From Echinarachnius parma (lineage: Eukaryota; Echinodermata; Echinoidea; Clypeasteroida; Echinarachniidae): a stretch of 64,000 bases of DNA. The DNA is taken from positions 29,699-93,698 of the forward strand of contig JBAMJV010009425.1 in NCBI GenBank assembly GCA_037951105.1, read 5' to 3'. The notes below the pieces were generated by a model that did not search any database, had not been told where the DNA came from, and saw only the letters and a program-made list of their open reading frames with translations. Below are positions 53,201 through 61,948 of the stretch, in pieces. How positions within the stretch are numbered: the first letter of the stretch is position 1; each line of letters starts with the position of its first letter. A program made the translations under genes and the position numbers.

Positions 53201-56200
53201 GTAAGTATTATATGTATAATGGTTGTGGTTTTATAAATAAGTACCATCACAAGTAAGATCGTCGTTCAGTTAGATCTCAGAGTAGCTCTGCGTATACTCA
53301 CTGAATAAATTTATGATTACATTAAAAGATTATGTTTGATCAGTATTCCAGTCTGAGTTTTTTATCAAAAGTAACTACAGTAACAAACAGTAACTACAGA
53401 CAATTGTAATGCATCCATCAGTAGGTGGCATAGCGTGGTCGGACTGATTTATTTATTTATTTTTATATATATATATTTTTTTTTTGGGGGGGTGGGGTGG
53501 CATGTGAAATGTTGGGGCACCTACCATGCATTTATTTTGTATGGATTGTCTCGTTATGTAGTCCAGTCAATCTAGCAAATATTAGGGGGTAACCTCGGCA
53601 AAATTACAACATGGGATTTTTCTTCGCAATTTCGTTCAGGAAACTCCCCTGAACAACATACAAAAAGTCCTAAGAAATCAAAGCTGGGGAAAGTGGTTTA
53701 ATTTGCATTATAAAGATGATTAGCAAATTTGCATAATTGTGAAATAAGGTCAGGGGTCATTTTCTATCTAGGAATAGTACACTAGTAATTAAAACAAATA
53801 TTCTAAGGTATTTTGGGGCAAGAAATCCATTTCCGGTGCTCGTTTGCGAGTGCCATATGGGCAAAACCCTGAAATCCAAGATGGCTGCTTCCTAATTTGA
53901 AATATTTATGAATATTATTGGTTTTCAGTGGCTACAGCCTCTATTAAGCAATAATTATTATTTTTTTTTTCTTTAATCATGTTCTAAATGTATATCAAAG
54001 ATACTTCAGCTTGGTTGCCCCCTTGGCAACCTCTAGCAATGCATATAATTAGCATAATTTTTTATTATTTACCTAATTTGCATATTCCCCCATATTGAGT
54101 ATATTGGGAACCCGGAAAGTAAAAATGACGAGAAATACCACTTTCCCAAGGTTTCGGGGGGGGGGGGGGGGGGGGGCAGGAAATCCATTTATGATACCTA
54201 ATTCGACGTATCACCTTAGCAACCCACATAAATCCAAGATGGCCGTCTTTGGCATTTTAAAGGAGATAATGCTATTTGCAACTTTAACGGCATTTGTTTT
54301 GGAGGGCATAATTTGTTTACTGTTAGCAACCAGCTACATTGAAATATAAGTATTCCAATTGCTAATTCCAATAATTGAGATTCCAAAAATTATAATGTTG
54401 TTCGAATATAACCAAAAGAATGAAGTTGTGTATCATTACATGTGCAATTTGGGGAGCAGCCATCTTGGATTTAAGAAGGTTGCCATGGTGCTATATGGAA
54501 ATAAGTATAAAAAATAGACTTGTTGCCCTCCAAAACCTTGGAAAAGTGGTATAACTTTTTTTACTTTCCGGGTTCCCAATATACTCAATTTGGGGGAATA
54601 TGCAAATTAGGTAAATAACCCAATTATGCAAATTATATGCATTGATAGAGGTTGCCAAGGTGGCAACTAATCTGAAATAGCTTCACTACATATTTAGAAC
54701 ATAAATGAAAAATAATAATCTGGAATTATTGCTTATTAGAGGCTGTAACCAGTGAAAACAATAATATTCATACATATATGCAAATTAGGGGCAGACATCT
54801 TGGCTTTTAGGGCGTTGCCTATACGACACATGCAAATGAGCACCGTTAATGGATTACATGCCCTAAATTACCCTAGCATAATCGTTTTTATCAATATTGT
54901 ACTATTCCTAGATAGAAAATGACCCCTGACCACATTTCAGAAATATGCAAATTAGCTAATTATCCTTATAATGCAAATTAAACCACTTTCCCTAGCTTCG
55001 ATTTCTTAGGACTTTTATTATGTTGTTCATGGGAGTTTCCTGAACAGAATTCCGAAGAAAATTCGCAAGTTGCATTATTTGAATTGTCAAATTATTATGG
55101 GGCACGTGTTCCAGCCCGTAGCTTCGCCACTGGTTACCACCACTTAAAAATCCTCCCATGACTTGCTAAGCCCCGCCCGTTAAATTAGCTACCTTCAGGC
55201 ATTGTTTGATTTTCGAAAATGATGTGCTATGCAATTCCTACACTAAGCCTTAGTTTTCGCTTTAATTTGTCTTGAAAATAGTGAAGTCTTCTGCATTGCT
55301 GTTGTACTTTCAAACCAAAACAATATCTGCTTGATCGAAAATCCGTTCATAAATAGTTGACATATATCTATACATACAGCAATTTTAAACCAACACGTTC
55401 GTAAAAAAAAAAAATATATATATATTTATTTCTGATTAACCAACAAATACATTGATGATATATCGAGGTGTTTGCATAGCGCCTTATGTGTTAACCGCTC
55501 AAAAATAAACACAGCCTTCGTAAGAGTCCTTACGATTTCTTTCCAGTATGATGACCGATAACCGCACATTTTAGGTACGTCCCCCCCCCCCCCCCCAAAT
55601 ATCTAAGAAAAAAATAACAAGTATATATTGCGGACCATTTTGAAATAATAAAACAAAACATAAGTTTTGCCCCCAATAATTTGTGTGCCCCTCCCCCAGT
55701 TATTACGACCACGCTACGCCACTGCAGTCAGCGTGGTCGAGACTTTGCTCTTTACATGCTCAGACGTACACACAAGCATGTTATTTTCTTTGAAAGCGCT
55801 TTCATGACCTTGAATCATAATTGTTTTTAATGGATATATGTTTCTTTTTTAAAATTCATTTTTAATCATATTTATATTTGAACTGTATTATTTTACATTT
55901 CGTTTGTTTGTTGTGATGCACGTGCAATTTATACTACTTTCTTTCTCATTTCCCACAGCCTACAGATCGCAACACAGAACGCGCCAAATCACATTCTAAC
56001 CTTCGAGAATATCAGTACAATTCTCATACATTCCGACGTGGGATCAGAGTGGAACTTGCTCAACTCTACGTCAAATATCACCGAGTTCGATTACCCTCCT
56101 TTTAACGCAACATACGAAGTTCTGTATTTCTGCCTTGATCTCAAACGACTGCCTAAGTTCTACATTGAGAGTCTAGTTGCCCCAATTGCGCTGATCAGTT

Positions 56201-59200
56201 GGCTTTCGCTGGTTGTCTTTATGGTTCCTCCCAAGAGCGGGGAGCGTTTGTCTACAGCCATTTCGCTGGTCCTCGGACTGACTGTGTTCCAGATTGTTGT
56301 GTCAGACAGCTTTCCACAAACCTCACGCGGTAAATTTAGCACTCAAGTTATAATTATTTTAAAGCCTCAACATAATACTTGTACCATGTTTACTGAATGT
56401 TATGATAAACTCTAGTGTATATTCCAATACCAAACTGTCCGGTTTACAATGGAACCATTGAACATTACCGGTATTACCGGATTACCGGTACATCAATACA
56501 TTATACAGATGTTAAAGTCATACCTGTAAAGTGTCAGATATTGCACAAAATGACATTTGAGACTTCAATCCTATATCAATATCATTGTAAAAATACAATT
56601 GAAAGATTTGTGAAAGTTTGAAAGTAAACGAACACTGTTTACCTAGTGAAAAAAACGAATATTGATTTCATATTTTATCACCGAATACCGATGGTCTGCC
56701 ATACATTTGTCGCAGTAATGAATGATCCGTTTGAGATATTCGCACCCGTGTTAGTATGTTTACACACGTAGTACAGAATTCATGGAATTTGAACTCGCTC
56801 GGCTCAAAGTTCAATCTCCGGAATGTTCTCACGGGTGCTGCATGCGGACGTTCTCAGCTAGGACAATTGTACTTTTTATCAAAAGCGTTAATCAACGTGA
56901 TTGAAATAAAAGATTTAAATGATAATTATCTTCATACTAAAGGGACATTTGAAAAAATCAAACCCTATTTTATTCTTCTTTTACCATAAGCTAAACAACA
57001 CGGTAGAAGAGAAACGAGGAAGCTCCAAGTAATTTTCGTGGATTTGGACACTTTACAGGTATGACTTTAACTAGTGGTGGAGGCAACATCATGGAATGTT
57101 CCTCTCTGAGGGAATTTGCTATTAAGGGAAGATTGTAAGTCCCGAGACGTATAGTATATCGACTCATGTAAAACAGCAATTTTTTCAAATATAATCTTGG
57201 AAACAGTATTTAATATGGTCTAAATACATCACTGATGAGAAAAAATTTGCATAATTTGCATATTTCTGAAATAAGGTCAGGGGTCATTTTCCATCAAGGA
57301 ATAGTACAGTAGTAATCAAAACAATCATGACAGGGTAATTTGGGGCAAGGAATCCATTTCCAGTGCTCATTTTCATGTGCCGTATGGGCAACGCCCTAAA
57401 ATCCAAGATGGCTTCCCCTAATTTGCATATTTATGAATATTATTGATTTACAGTAGCTAAATCCTCTAATAAGTATTATTTACAGGTCATATGGATTAAA
57501 TCATGCTCTCAATGTATATTAAAGATACTTCAGCTTGGTTGCCACCTTGGCAACCTCTGACAATGCCTAAAATTAGCTTAATTTGATTATTCACCTAATT
57601 TGCATATTCCCAGAAATCGTGTGTTTTGTGAACCCAGAAAGCAAAATCAATATCACTTTTCCATGGTTTTAGGGGGCAACGAATCCATTTATGATACTTA
57701 TTTCGACGTATTACCTCGGCAACCCACATAAATCCAAGATGGCTGCCTTTGTCATTTTGAAGGAAAACTGCTATGTGCCACTTTAACAGCAATTATTTTA
57801 TAAAGATGTAATTGTTTTACTGTAAGCAACCAGCTACATTGTAATAACAATATTCTAGTTTCTAATTCCAATAATAGAAAGTCAAAAAAGTACATAGTTT
57901 ACAAAATAAATGCTGTTAAAGTGGCACATTGCAGTTTTCCTTTACAATGCCAAAAGCGGCCATCTTGGATTTATGTGAGTTGCCGAGGTGATACGTCGAA
58001 ATAAGTATCATAAATGGATTCATTGCCCTCTAAAACCATGGAAAAGTGGTATTTCTCGTTGATTTTACTTTCTGGGTTCACAAAACACACGATTTCTGGG
58101 AATATGCAAATTAGGTGAATAATCAAATGAAGCTAATTATAGGCATTGTCAGAGGTTGCCAAGGTGGCAACCAAGCTGAAGTATCTTTAATATACATTAG
58201 GAGCATGATTTAATCTATACGACCTGCAAGTAATACTTATTAGAGGATGTAGCTACTGTAAATCAATAATATTCATAAATATGCAAATTAGGGGAAGCCA
58301 TCTTGGATTTTAGGGCGTTCCCCATACGGCACATGAAAATGAGCACTGGAAATGGATTCCTTGCCCCAAATTACCCTGTCATGATTGTTTTGATTACTAC
58401 TGTACTATTCCTAGATGGAAAATGACCCCTGGCCTTATTTCAGAAATATGCAAATTAGCTAATTATCTTTAAAATCGCCAAAATGCACCCTGGGACCAAA
58501 AGTAAAAAATGGAAACATCACTTTTTCTTATCAGTAATGTATTTAGACCAAGTTAAAAACTGTTTCCAAGATTATATCCAAAAATGTCACAACATTTATT
58601 TTTACTACATTAGGGGATATACTAGTAGACGAAGTACATTTTGTATGAATGTACACTGAATTTTGGCGCGGAATGCAGACCGACGCATGACCGAATATAT
58701 ACATTCGGAAAATACCCCTCAAACGACCCCGAATTAGTCGGTTTGCTGTCCGTATTCACCAAAACATGCCACATGTGAAACTGGGTATCGGAAAGGCAGC
58801 GGAAGGGGAGACGTACGCACCGTGTTTATGTCCTATACAGGGTGGCCCAAAAAAAACGGAACGGGGCACTTCCCAAAATATAGTACCAACATATTTATGT
58901 CCATTGGATAGGGTGTCTTTTCCCATGAAAACGATACCAAGAACAGTAATTTTGGTCGTGTAGGTTTTGTTTTAGGACGCTGTGAGTGAGACCATGTCAG
59001 GTGCCTATTTTTGTCATTTTTTACCTAGTCAATGCCGGTTAAATTGCACTCCCTGCCCGTAATACCATTCAACGAACATGCCCATTCTCTCGACACACGG
59101 CTGAGTGCACACTAACAATGGCGCGCCTTGTTCAACGCTATGAAAGGCGGTACGTGCGATCTATCAAGCACTGGCTCTGTAAAAATTGACAAAAAAGAGA

Positions 59201-61948
59201 ACCTGACATGGTGTCACTCACAGCGCCCTAAAACAAAAACTACACGACCAAATTTACTGTTCTTGGTATCGTTGTTCATTTGAAAAGGCACCCTATTCGA
59301 TGGACATAATACATTTGTAACTATATTTTGGGAAGTGCCTCGTTCCGTTTTTTGGAGGGGCCACCCTGTATAGGGTGAACAAATAAAAAAAAAACGGACC
59401 GCCATGCTTCCAATATCATCGGCACAAAATGATTGATTCCACTGGTAATCTCCTCCTAAGAAATGTAATACCAGTCGCGACAATGTTGGCAAAGTATTGA
59501 TAGTTTTATGGGGCATTTTCTTCAAATTAATTACAATATTGTACACATATTTATAGACGACTTTAACCTAAAATATCATGCCTTAATATTACTGGCCATA
59601 GTATCAGCATTGTATGCACAACAACTACATAATTATGATGATATTGGTTATATTTTCCTTGATCAAATATTACTTGTCTACTAAAGCCAATCATATTTTC
59701 CCATGATCATATGATATGGGAAATATGCCATATCGTTTTTATCTTGGTCACTCTGGTTACACTCGAAAGGTTTCAAGCCCATTCATTCTAACATATGCAT
59801 CGTGAAGCCAAAACTAGTTGAACTACATTTCATTTCGAGGTATCTAGTAACTTTATTTACCGCTCAGCGAATACAACAAGGTATGTGAGAACCGGCTAGG
59901 GTTCTCATTAATTGCCATCCTGGTGTTAGGATTTTGAAAATTTTACTAGATTCCTTTGATATGTTTTACTACCTTTCCTTCAATCATATATCTCTTCCAG
60001 GTGAATCGCCCATCGTTATGGTGTTCGTGAGGAACTCTTTCATAATTTCAATCGTAGTCACTATCTGCTCCGCCATCGTTATCAACATTGCCCACCACCA
60101 AGGCAATATCCAAAACAAGGTACGTTGAAAGATAATCATGAGCATAAGCGTATGAGGCGTGGGGGCTGCTGTACCCTCTGGAGTTTTGAAAACGGCAATT
60201 TTCGGGTAAAGCATTTTGAAAACGGCAATTTTCGGGCAAAAAGCACCAAACTTTTAGGCAAAATTATTTCATATTCGGGCAAAAATGTATCGTATTTGGA
60301 CAAACTCATATCACATTTGGGCAAAAGCAGGTTATATTCGGAAAAACTCATAAAAGTTATCAATTTTGGGCGGTAAAATTTTGATCAAATGTTTTATTTG
60401 TATTTCTTTCCTTTTCGGCTTGTGATGCACAAACGGGGAAGATGGTATAAGGGCAAAATACCTCAGCCCCCTGGAACGAAAAAATGCCCCTACGCCCATG
60501 AGTATGAGGTCTGATGGATAGAATGTCATCTAAGTCCCCCTTAAACCCTTGGCAGTGTATCAATGTATACATACATTCATTGTGAAATGAAATTAAGTTG
60601 TAAACAACAGAAAGAGAATGCGTAAATGTTTAGAAATCCCCCAAAATGCTTATAAATAATCCGCAGAGTAATTGGCCAATTTCTACTTTTCATTGAAGTT
60701 CCTTCTGTCTTTTCTATTTTTGTTACCAGACCTTGCGCATGCTGCTCCACCGGGCACTCGCTCCATGCCTACTGGTCCGGGATCCCATAGCGCAGCGATC
60801 CCTACAAAGAGATGATGACGAGACCGCATCACTGGTAACGATGTGTTTTTATCTATTCCACTTAATGTGTTTCCAGACCTTGCGCATGCTGCTCCATCGC
60901 ACCCTCGCTCCATCATGTCCATGTTTACTGGTCAGGGATCCCATAGCGCAGAGATCCCTGCAAAGAGATGATGACAAGACTGAAGAACTGGTAACGATGT
61001 GTTTCATCTATTTCACTTTAAAGGCATGCCTGTAAAGTGTAAAATGCTGCCGAAAGAGACATTTGAGACTTCAATCCTAAGTCAATATTATTGTAATATA
61101 CAATTAAAAGATGTGTGAAAGTTTGAAGAAAAACGAACCCTGTTTACCTCGTGAAAAAAACGAATATTGAGTTCATATTTTATCACCGAATACCGATGGC
61201 CTGGCGTAGATTTGTTGCAGTAATAATCATCCGTTGGACGATATCCGCACCCGTGTATGTTTACAGACGGTACAGAATTCATGGAATTTGCGCGCGCTCG
61301 GTTCAAAATTCAGTCGGGTCGGGAAGCTTTCCCACGCGCGCTGGCCGGACGTGTTCAGCTACGACAATTGTACTTTATTTGAAAAGCGTTTGCTAACGCT
61401 TTTCAAATAAAAGATTTCAATGATAATTATTTCATACTAAAGGGACATTTGAAAAAATCTAACCCTATTTTATTCTTCTCTTACCATAAGCTAAACAACA
61501 CGGTATAAGAGAAACGAGGAAGCTCCAACAAAATATCGTGGAGTTATAGACACTTTACAGGCATGCCTTTAATGTGTTGCACCCCGACGTTCAGTCGAAC
61601 ATGAAACACATTCGGGCAATCGCAAACCAAATCAATTACAAACAATTAATCAATGTTTGACAAATGAAATCATTGATGTATGCTTAAATTAATTTTTGAA
61701 TGGAAAGAAAATTATATTGTGACGGGTTTCGAAACAGCAATTTCCAGATCATCATGATTACTTTCATAAAATAATGTTGGTTTGTTGCCGTTGCTAGTGA
61801 TTTAATTTTGTTTTTCTACGAACAGGAGGTCGACTCCGTGACTGACTACGAGATCCTAGCGAGTGTGGTGGACAGGCTCTTCTTTGTAGCAATCGTCACC
61901 TCACAGACAGTCATCACGGCACAATTTGTCATATCCATCTCGTCTTAA
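41086..61948 (+). CDS. Gene 2: nAChR-like Cys-loop subunit paralogue lacking the Cys-loop exon
   Basis: Exons: 41086-41137, 42894-43057, 45227-45271, 53091-53200, 55959-56329, 60001-60119, 60730-60834 and/or 60877-60990, 61826-61948. Joining these (one exon 8) gives an open frame of 363 codons including stop. Exons, splice sites and flanking introns match gene 1, so this is a tandem duplicate. The 153-nt exon carrying loop E and the Cys-loop is not found between 53200 and 55959. Its loss is frame-neutral because both its borders are phase 2. M1-M4 are intact, with GER before M2. A product without the Cys-loop would probably not fold as a normal receptor, so this may be a decaying copy, a diversified subunit, or one with an assembly gap. 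Confidence 0.72.
41138..42893. other. Gene 2 intron 1
   Basis: No gene seen. C18 and C9 runs at 41417-41444. A truncated family 1 MITE starts at 41671. The end, from 42560, matches gene 1 intron 1. Confidence 0.5.
41671..41816. mobile_element. Truncated TTAA MITE, family 1
   Basis: AGGGATAGTTGAGTTTTGGT after TTAA (41667-41670), then the GATTTGATCAAAAT block. It stops at about 41816 without the other end. Confidence 0.65.
42894..43057 (+). CDS. Gene 2 exon 2: N-terminal helix
   Basis: 164 nt, acceptor TTACAG, donor ATT|GTAAGC. Encodes ETYAQNGSDATYRVGPEG and RLIRDLLSSYDVRERP. It is nearly the same as the gene 1 exon. Confidence 0.87.
43203..43375 (-). mobile_element. Minus-strand retroelement 3' fragment
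   Basis: The minus strand reads CCCGGGCGACTTGCCCAGG ... AGAATAAAATAG followed by an (ATA)n-like tail. Confidence 0.4.
43376..44815. repeat. Inverted-repeat element(s) in gene 2 intron 2
   Basis: 43505-43580 and 43725-43800 are inverted (GGCAACGCACTCTG, GGACTACTCC). 44022-44068 and 44567-44612 are inverted (ATTAGCAGACGATGTC). TAAAGTAGAATTTCATTG at 43843 is inverted at 44798. Probably a MITE of about 1 kb next to or around a smaller one. Confidence 0.6.
45227..45271 (+). CDS. Gene 2 exon 3: 45-nt exon
   Basis: Encodes DAKTQIFSGSSWFML between TTACAG and GTAAGA. Same size and phase as gene 1 exon 3. Confidence 0.87.
45272..45690. other. Gene 2 intron 3 before LINE 2
   Basis: Collinear with gene 1 intron 3 (about 9720-10040); no gene seen. 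Confidence 0.45.
45691..50330 (-). mobile_element. LINE 2: CR1/L2-like retrotransposon, apparently near full length
   Basis: The minus strand carries a 5' leader (from about 50.3 kb, limit uncertain), the intact ORF 49368-46381, a 3' UTR and a terminal (AAAC)n tail at 45691-45715. It is inserted antisense in intron 3 of gene 2. Gene 1 has no such insertion there. Confidence 0.8.
46381..49368 (-). CDS. LINE 2 endonuclease / reverse transcriptase, intact 995 codons
   Basis: APE endonuclease at about residues 48-262: HINARSMNKN, GITETWL (80-86), GVMYRPP (153-159), MGDYNINLL (187-195), SDHLPIF (255-261). Reverse transcriptase at about 536-800: NYRPISLLSS, MDLSKAFDTIDH, GVPQGSILGPLLF, FADD (715-718). 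The C-terminus has the PSLRLC-less, LTRHAHDYHL ... GPDIWNNLP block seen in this LINE group. No stop or frameshift. A 112-codon frame overlaps its start upstream (49682-49344); I see no family features in it. Related to LINE 1 at 18 kb but a different family. Confidence 0.9.
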   Translation of the reverse strand: MYIEFIHMNFDIEINQDVTENESRYYTIDDFNAAFNLNNDDHNQQSLSLLHINARSMNKNFESMDLFFSSIQHFPFSIIGITETWLNNKSPPLFNIENYKLIRVDRNYGRGGGVALYIHDSLLFKERPDLHVDGSEYIFIEIINKQAKNILVGVMYRPPHSNIDMFVDGLEESLSLISRENKIIYLMGDYNINLLPPAFNNIGLRLLTTLSSYSLHPHINKATRITNVTETLIDNIFSNICNEDTQNGILYFDISDHLPIFVISPTIKLSKLEPMKYIYVRKETDANIQSFRDDLASESWADVYNLVDANNAYDIFLNKLMYYYNKNIPLVRIKLNKNKAKKPWITRGILRSIATRNRLYKKALRSKDNNDLDKYKKYRNKLTSIIRLSRKLYYSNKILSTQNNNSLWNIIKDLTGKKKHINTNINVNGQDINNLKECANLFNDYFVNIGPTLASKIDAGNNNFSQYLFEPSENSLFFTPTTIYEVVCIVQSLKSSKSSGQDGLSMNLIKQIIHFIVSPLVYIFNISLSTGSCPNLLKVAKVIPIYKKDDPSKLQNYRPISLLSSISKVLEKLVYNRLISFLNEHDILIPNQFGFRKNHSTDFALIQLCDKIIESLAKKEYVIGIFMDLSKAFDTIDHTILLHKLEHYGIRGLALSWFEDYLKNRTQYVYYYSNSSSKLNLTCGVPQGSILGPLLFLIYVNDIIRSSNILTYILFADDTNIIYSHKNIDTLVDTVNHDLCNISLWFKCNKLSLNISKTNFIRFRTINSQDQPQCNLFIDGLSLVEKQSTKFLGVTIDSNLSWNEHIHNITILISRNIGILYKMKYLINDKSLFTLYNTLILPYITYCNIIWANCSKMKINSIFLLQKRAIRICTHSNYLANSNPLFSQLKTLKVYDIHTLQTAIFMYKYTSKTLPASFLNFYLLNVNVHSYLTRHAHDYHLNNPKLSLALRSIRHHGPDIWNNLPNHIKIRTSLYSFKANMKTYLLTQYSLLDLT
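50331..51274. other. Gene 2 intron 3 after LINE 2
   Basis: No gene seen. A G19 tract lies at 51203-51221. The 5' limit of LINE 2 may lie further into this stretch. Confidence 0.35.
51275..52638. mobile_element. TIR element with an internal CCACTA/CCACTG minisatellite
   Basis: CCGTCAGACTATGCTACGC near 51272 is inverted as GCGTGGCTATAGTGTGACGG near 52615. Inside: a 232-bp direct repeat (CCTGCGCTTTG ... GAGAACGCAGACAGAGCGT at 52328 and 52560) and repeated GAGCGTGTTSAGGTCGTG words. Confidence 0.55.
51990..52201. repeat. (CCACTA)n / (CCACTG)n minisatellite
   Basis: Trinucleotide/hexanucleotide array of ACT, ACC and CTG triplets. The long Thr, Val or Gly ORFs across it are not genes. Confidence 0.9.
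52639..53090. other. Gene 2 intron 3 end
   Basis: No gene seen. C13 run at 52821-52833. The last 60 bp match gene 1 before its exon 4. Confidence 0.5.
53091..53200 (+). CDS. Gene 2 exon 4: loop D Trp, WDP motif
   Basis: 110 nt, acceptor ATTTAG, donor AC|GTAAGT. Encodes DWVDERLTWDPRKHSG and ends IWAPPIFLFN. Loop A Tyr is absent, as in gene 1. Confidence 0.87.
53599..55083. mobile_element. Fold-back element 1 (about 0.6-kb inverted arms)
   Basis: 53599-54170 is inverted at about 54520-55083: GGTCAGGGGTCATTTTCTAT and its complement, AAGTCCTAAGAAATC, TTGCCCCCTTGGCAACC, CCAAGATGGC. It lies in the gene 2 intron exactly where exon 5 would be expected. Confidence 0.75.
55084..55958. other. Gene 2 intron just before exon 6
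   Basis: 55090-55510 matches gene 1 intron 4 (12560-12980) and 55860-55958 matches the end of gene 1 intron 5 (31140-31241). Thus intron 4 and intron 5 parts are joined with no exon 5 between. C16 run at 55581-55596. Confidence 0.6.
55959..56329 (+). CDS. Gene 2 exon 6 equivalent: loops B-C, M1, M2
   Basis: 371 nt, acceptor CCACAG, donor CGCG|GTAAAT. Encodes RLPKFYIESLVAPIALISW and GERLSTAISLVLGLTVFQIV. It joins in frame to exon 4 (AC+C gives Thr). The first residue is Thr-Leu-Gln where gene 1 has a Cys across its exon 5-6 junction. Confidence 0.86.
56516..57066. mobile_element. TTAA-flanked MITE, family 2, first copy
   Basis: Perfect 20-bp ends AGTCATACCTGTAAAGTGTC and complement, TTAA at 56512-56515 and 57067-57070. 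The empty site is kept in gene 1 (GATGTTAACTAGTGG near 31785). Size 551 bp; no transposase frame. Confidence 0.82.
57184..58592. mobile_element. Fold-back element 2
   Basis: Ends with AATATAATCTTGGAAACAGT and TTTAGACCA blocks and their complements; arms of about 0.6 kb. The inside shares CAGGGGTCATTTTC, CCAAGATGGC and GCCAAGGTGGCAACC with fold-back 1. Confidence 0.75.
58593..58835. other. Gene 2 intron 6 segment
   Basis: Matches gene 1 near 31850-31960 (GAATGTACACTGA, GCATGACCG). No gene. Confidence 0.45.
58836..59370. mobile_element. TACAGGGTGG-family MITE, best-preserved copy
   Basis: TACAGGGTGGCCC ... GGGGCCACCCTGTA flanked by TA on both sides (58834-58835, 59371-59372), 535 bp, with CGGAACGGGGC arms. 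The TA target and TACAGGG ends suggest Tc1/mariner-type mobilisation. Confidence 0.7.
59373..60000. other. End of gene 2 intron 6
   Basis: Collinear with gene 1 31970-32563; no gene seen. Confidence 0.5.
60001..60119 (+). CDS. Gene 2 exon 7 equivalent: M3
   Basis: 119 nt, acceptor TTCCAG, donor AAG|GTACGT. Differs from gene 1 by VVTICSA in place of VVAICSA; otherwise the same protein. Confidence 0.87.
60120..60729. repeat. Gene 2 intron 7 with a GGGCAAAA-rich repeat
   Basis: Same repeat as in gene 1 intron 7, with a local 30-bp tandem duplication of TTTTGAAAACGGCAATTTTC (60183 and 60212). Confidence 0.55.
60730..60834 (+). CDS. Gene 2 exon 8a: first copy of the duplicated intracellular-loop exon
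   Basis: 105 nt, phase 0 to 0, acceptor TTACCAG, donor CTG|GTAACG. Encodes TLRMLLHRALAPCLLVRDP and the tail DDDETASL. A second copy starts 42 nt downstream of its end. Confidence 0.75.
60877..60990 (+). CDS. Gene 2 exon 8b: second copy of the duplicated intracellular-loop exon
   Basis: 114 nt (38 codons), acceptor TTTCCAG, donor CTG|GTAACG. Encodes TLRMLLHRTLAPSCPCLLV, with a three-codon enlargement around SCP, and the tail DDDKTEEL. The 42-nt spacer from 8a (60835-60876) is in frame and has no stop, so read-through of both copies, or a choice of one, are both possible. Confidence 0.72.
61022..61568. mobile_element. TTAA-flanked MITE, family 2, second copy
   Basis: Ends AGGCATGCCTGTAAAGTGT and complement, TTAA at 61018-61021 and 61569-61572, 547 bp. 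The inside is close to 56516-57066 (GTTTACCT.GTGAAAAAAACG, CCGAATACCGATGG). It lies between exon 8b and the MA-helix-like frame. Confidence 0.8.
61571..61660 (+). other. MA-helix-like frame in gene 2, cut off from exon 8b by a MITE
   Basis: Encodes NVLHPDVQSNMKHIRAIANQ and ends in TGA at 61658. A weak GT (GTTTGA at 61655) would be in the phase needed to join exon 9. The TTAA-flanked MITE at 61022-61568 separates it from exon 8b. The AG of GTTCAG just before TCGAAC could act as acceptor. Confidence 0.5.
61826..61948 (+). CDS. Gene 2 last exon: M4 and stop
   Basis: 123 nt, acceptor GAACAG. Encodes EVDSVTDYEILASVVDRLFF and M4, ending SISS and TAA. A possible ATTAAA lies at 62327. Confidence 0.87.
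   Translation, partial: EVDSVTDYEILASVVDRLFFVAIVTSQTVITAQFVISISS

Noticed and set aside
54095-54349. An alternative exon 5 of gene 2
   Set aside because: The frame lies inside the fold-back element, includes a G21 tract and has no Cys-loop spacing.
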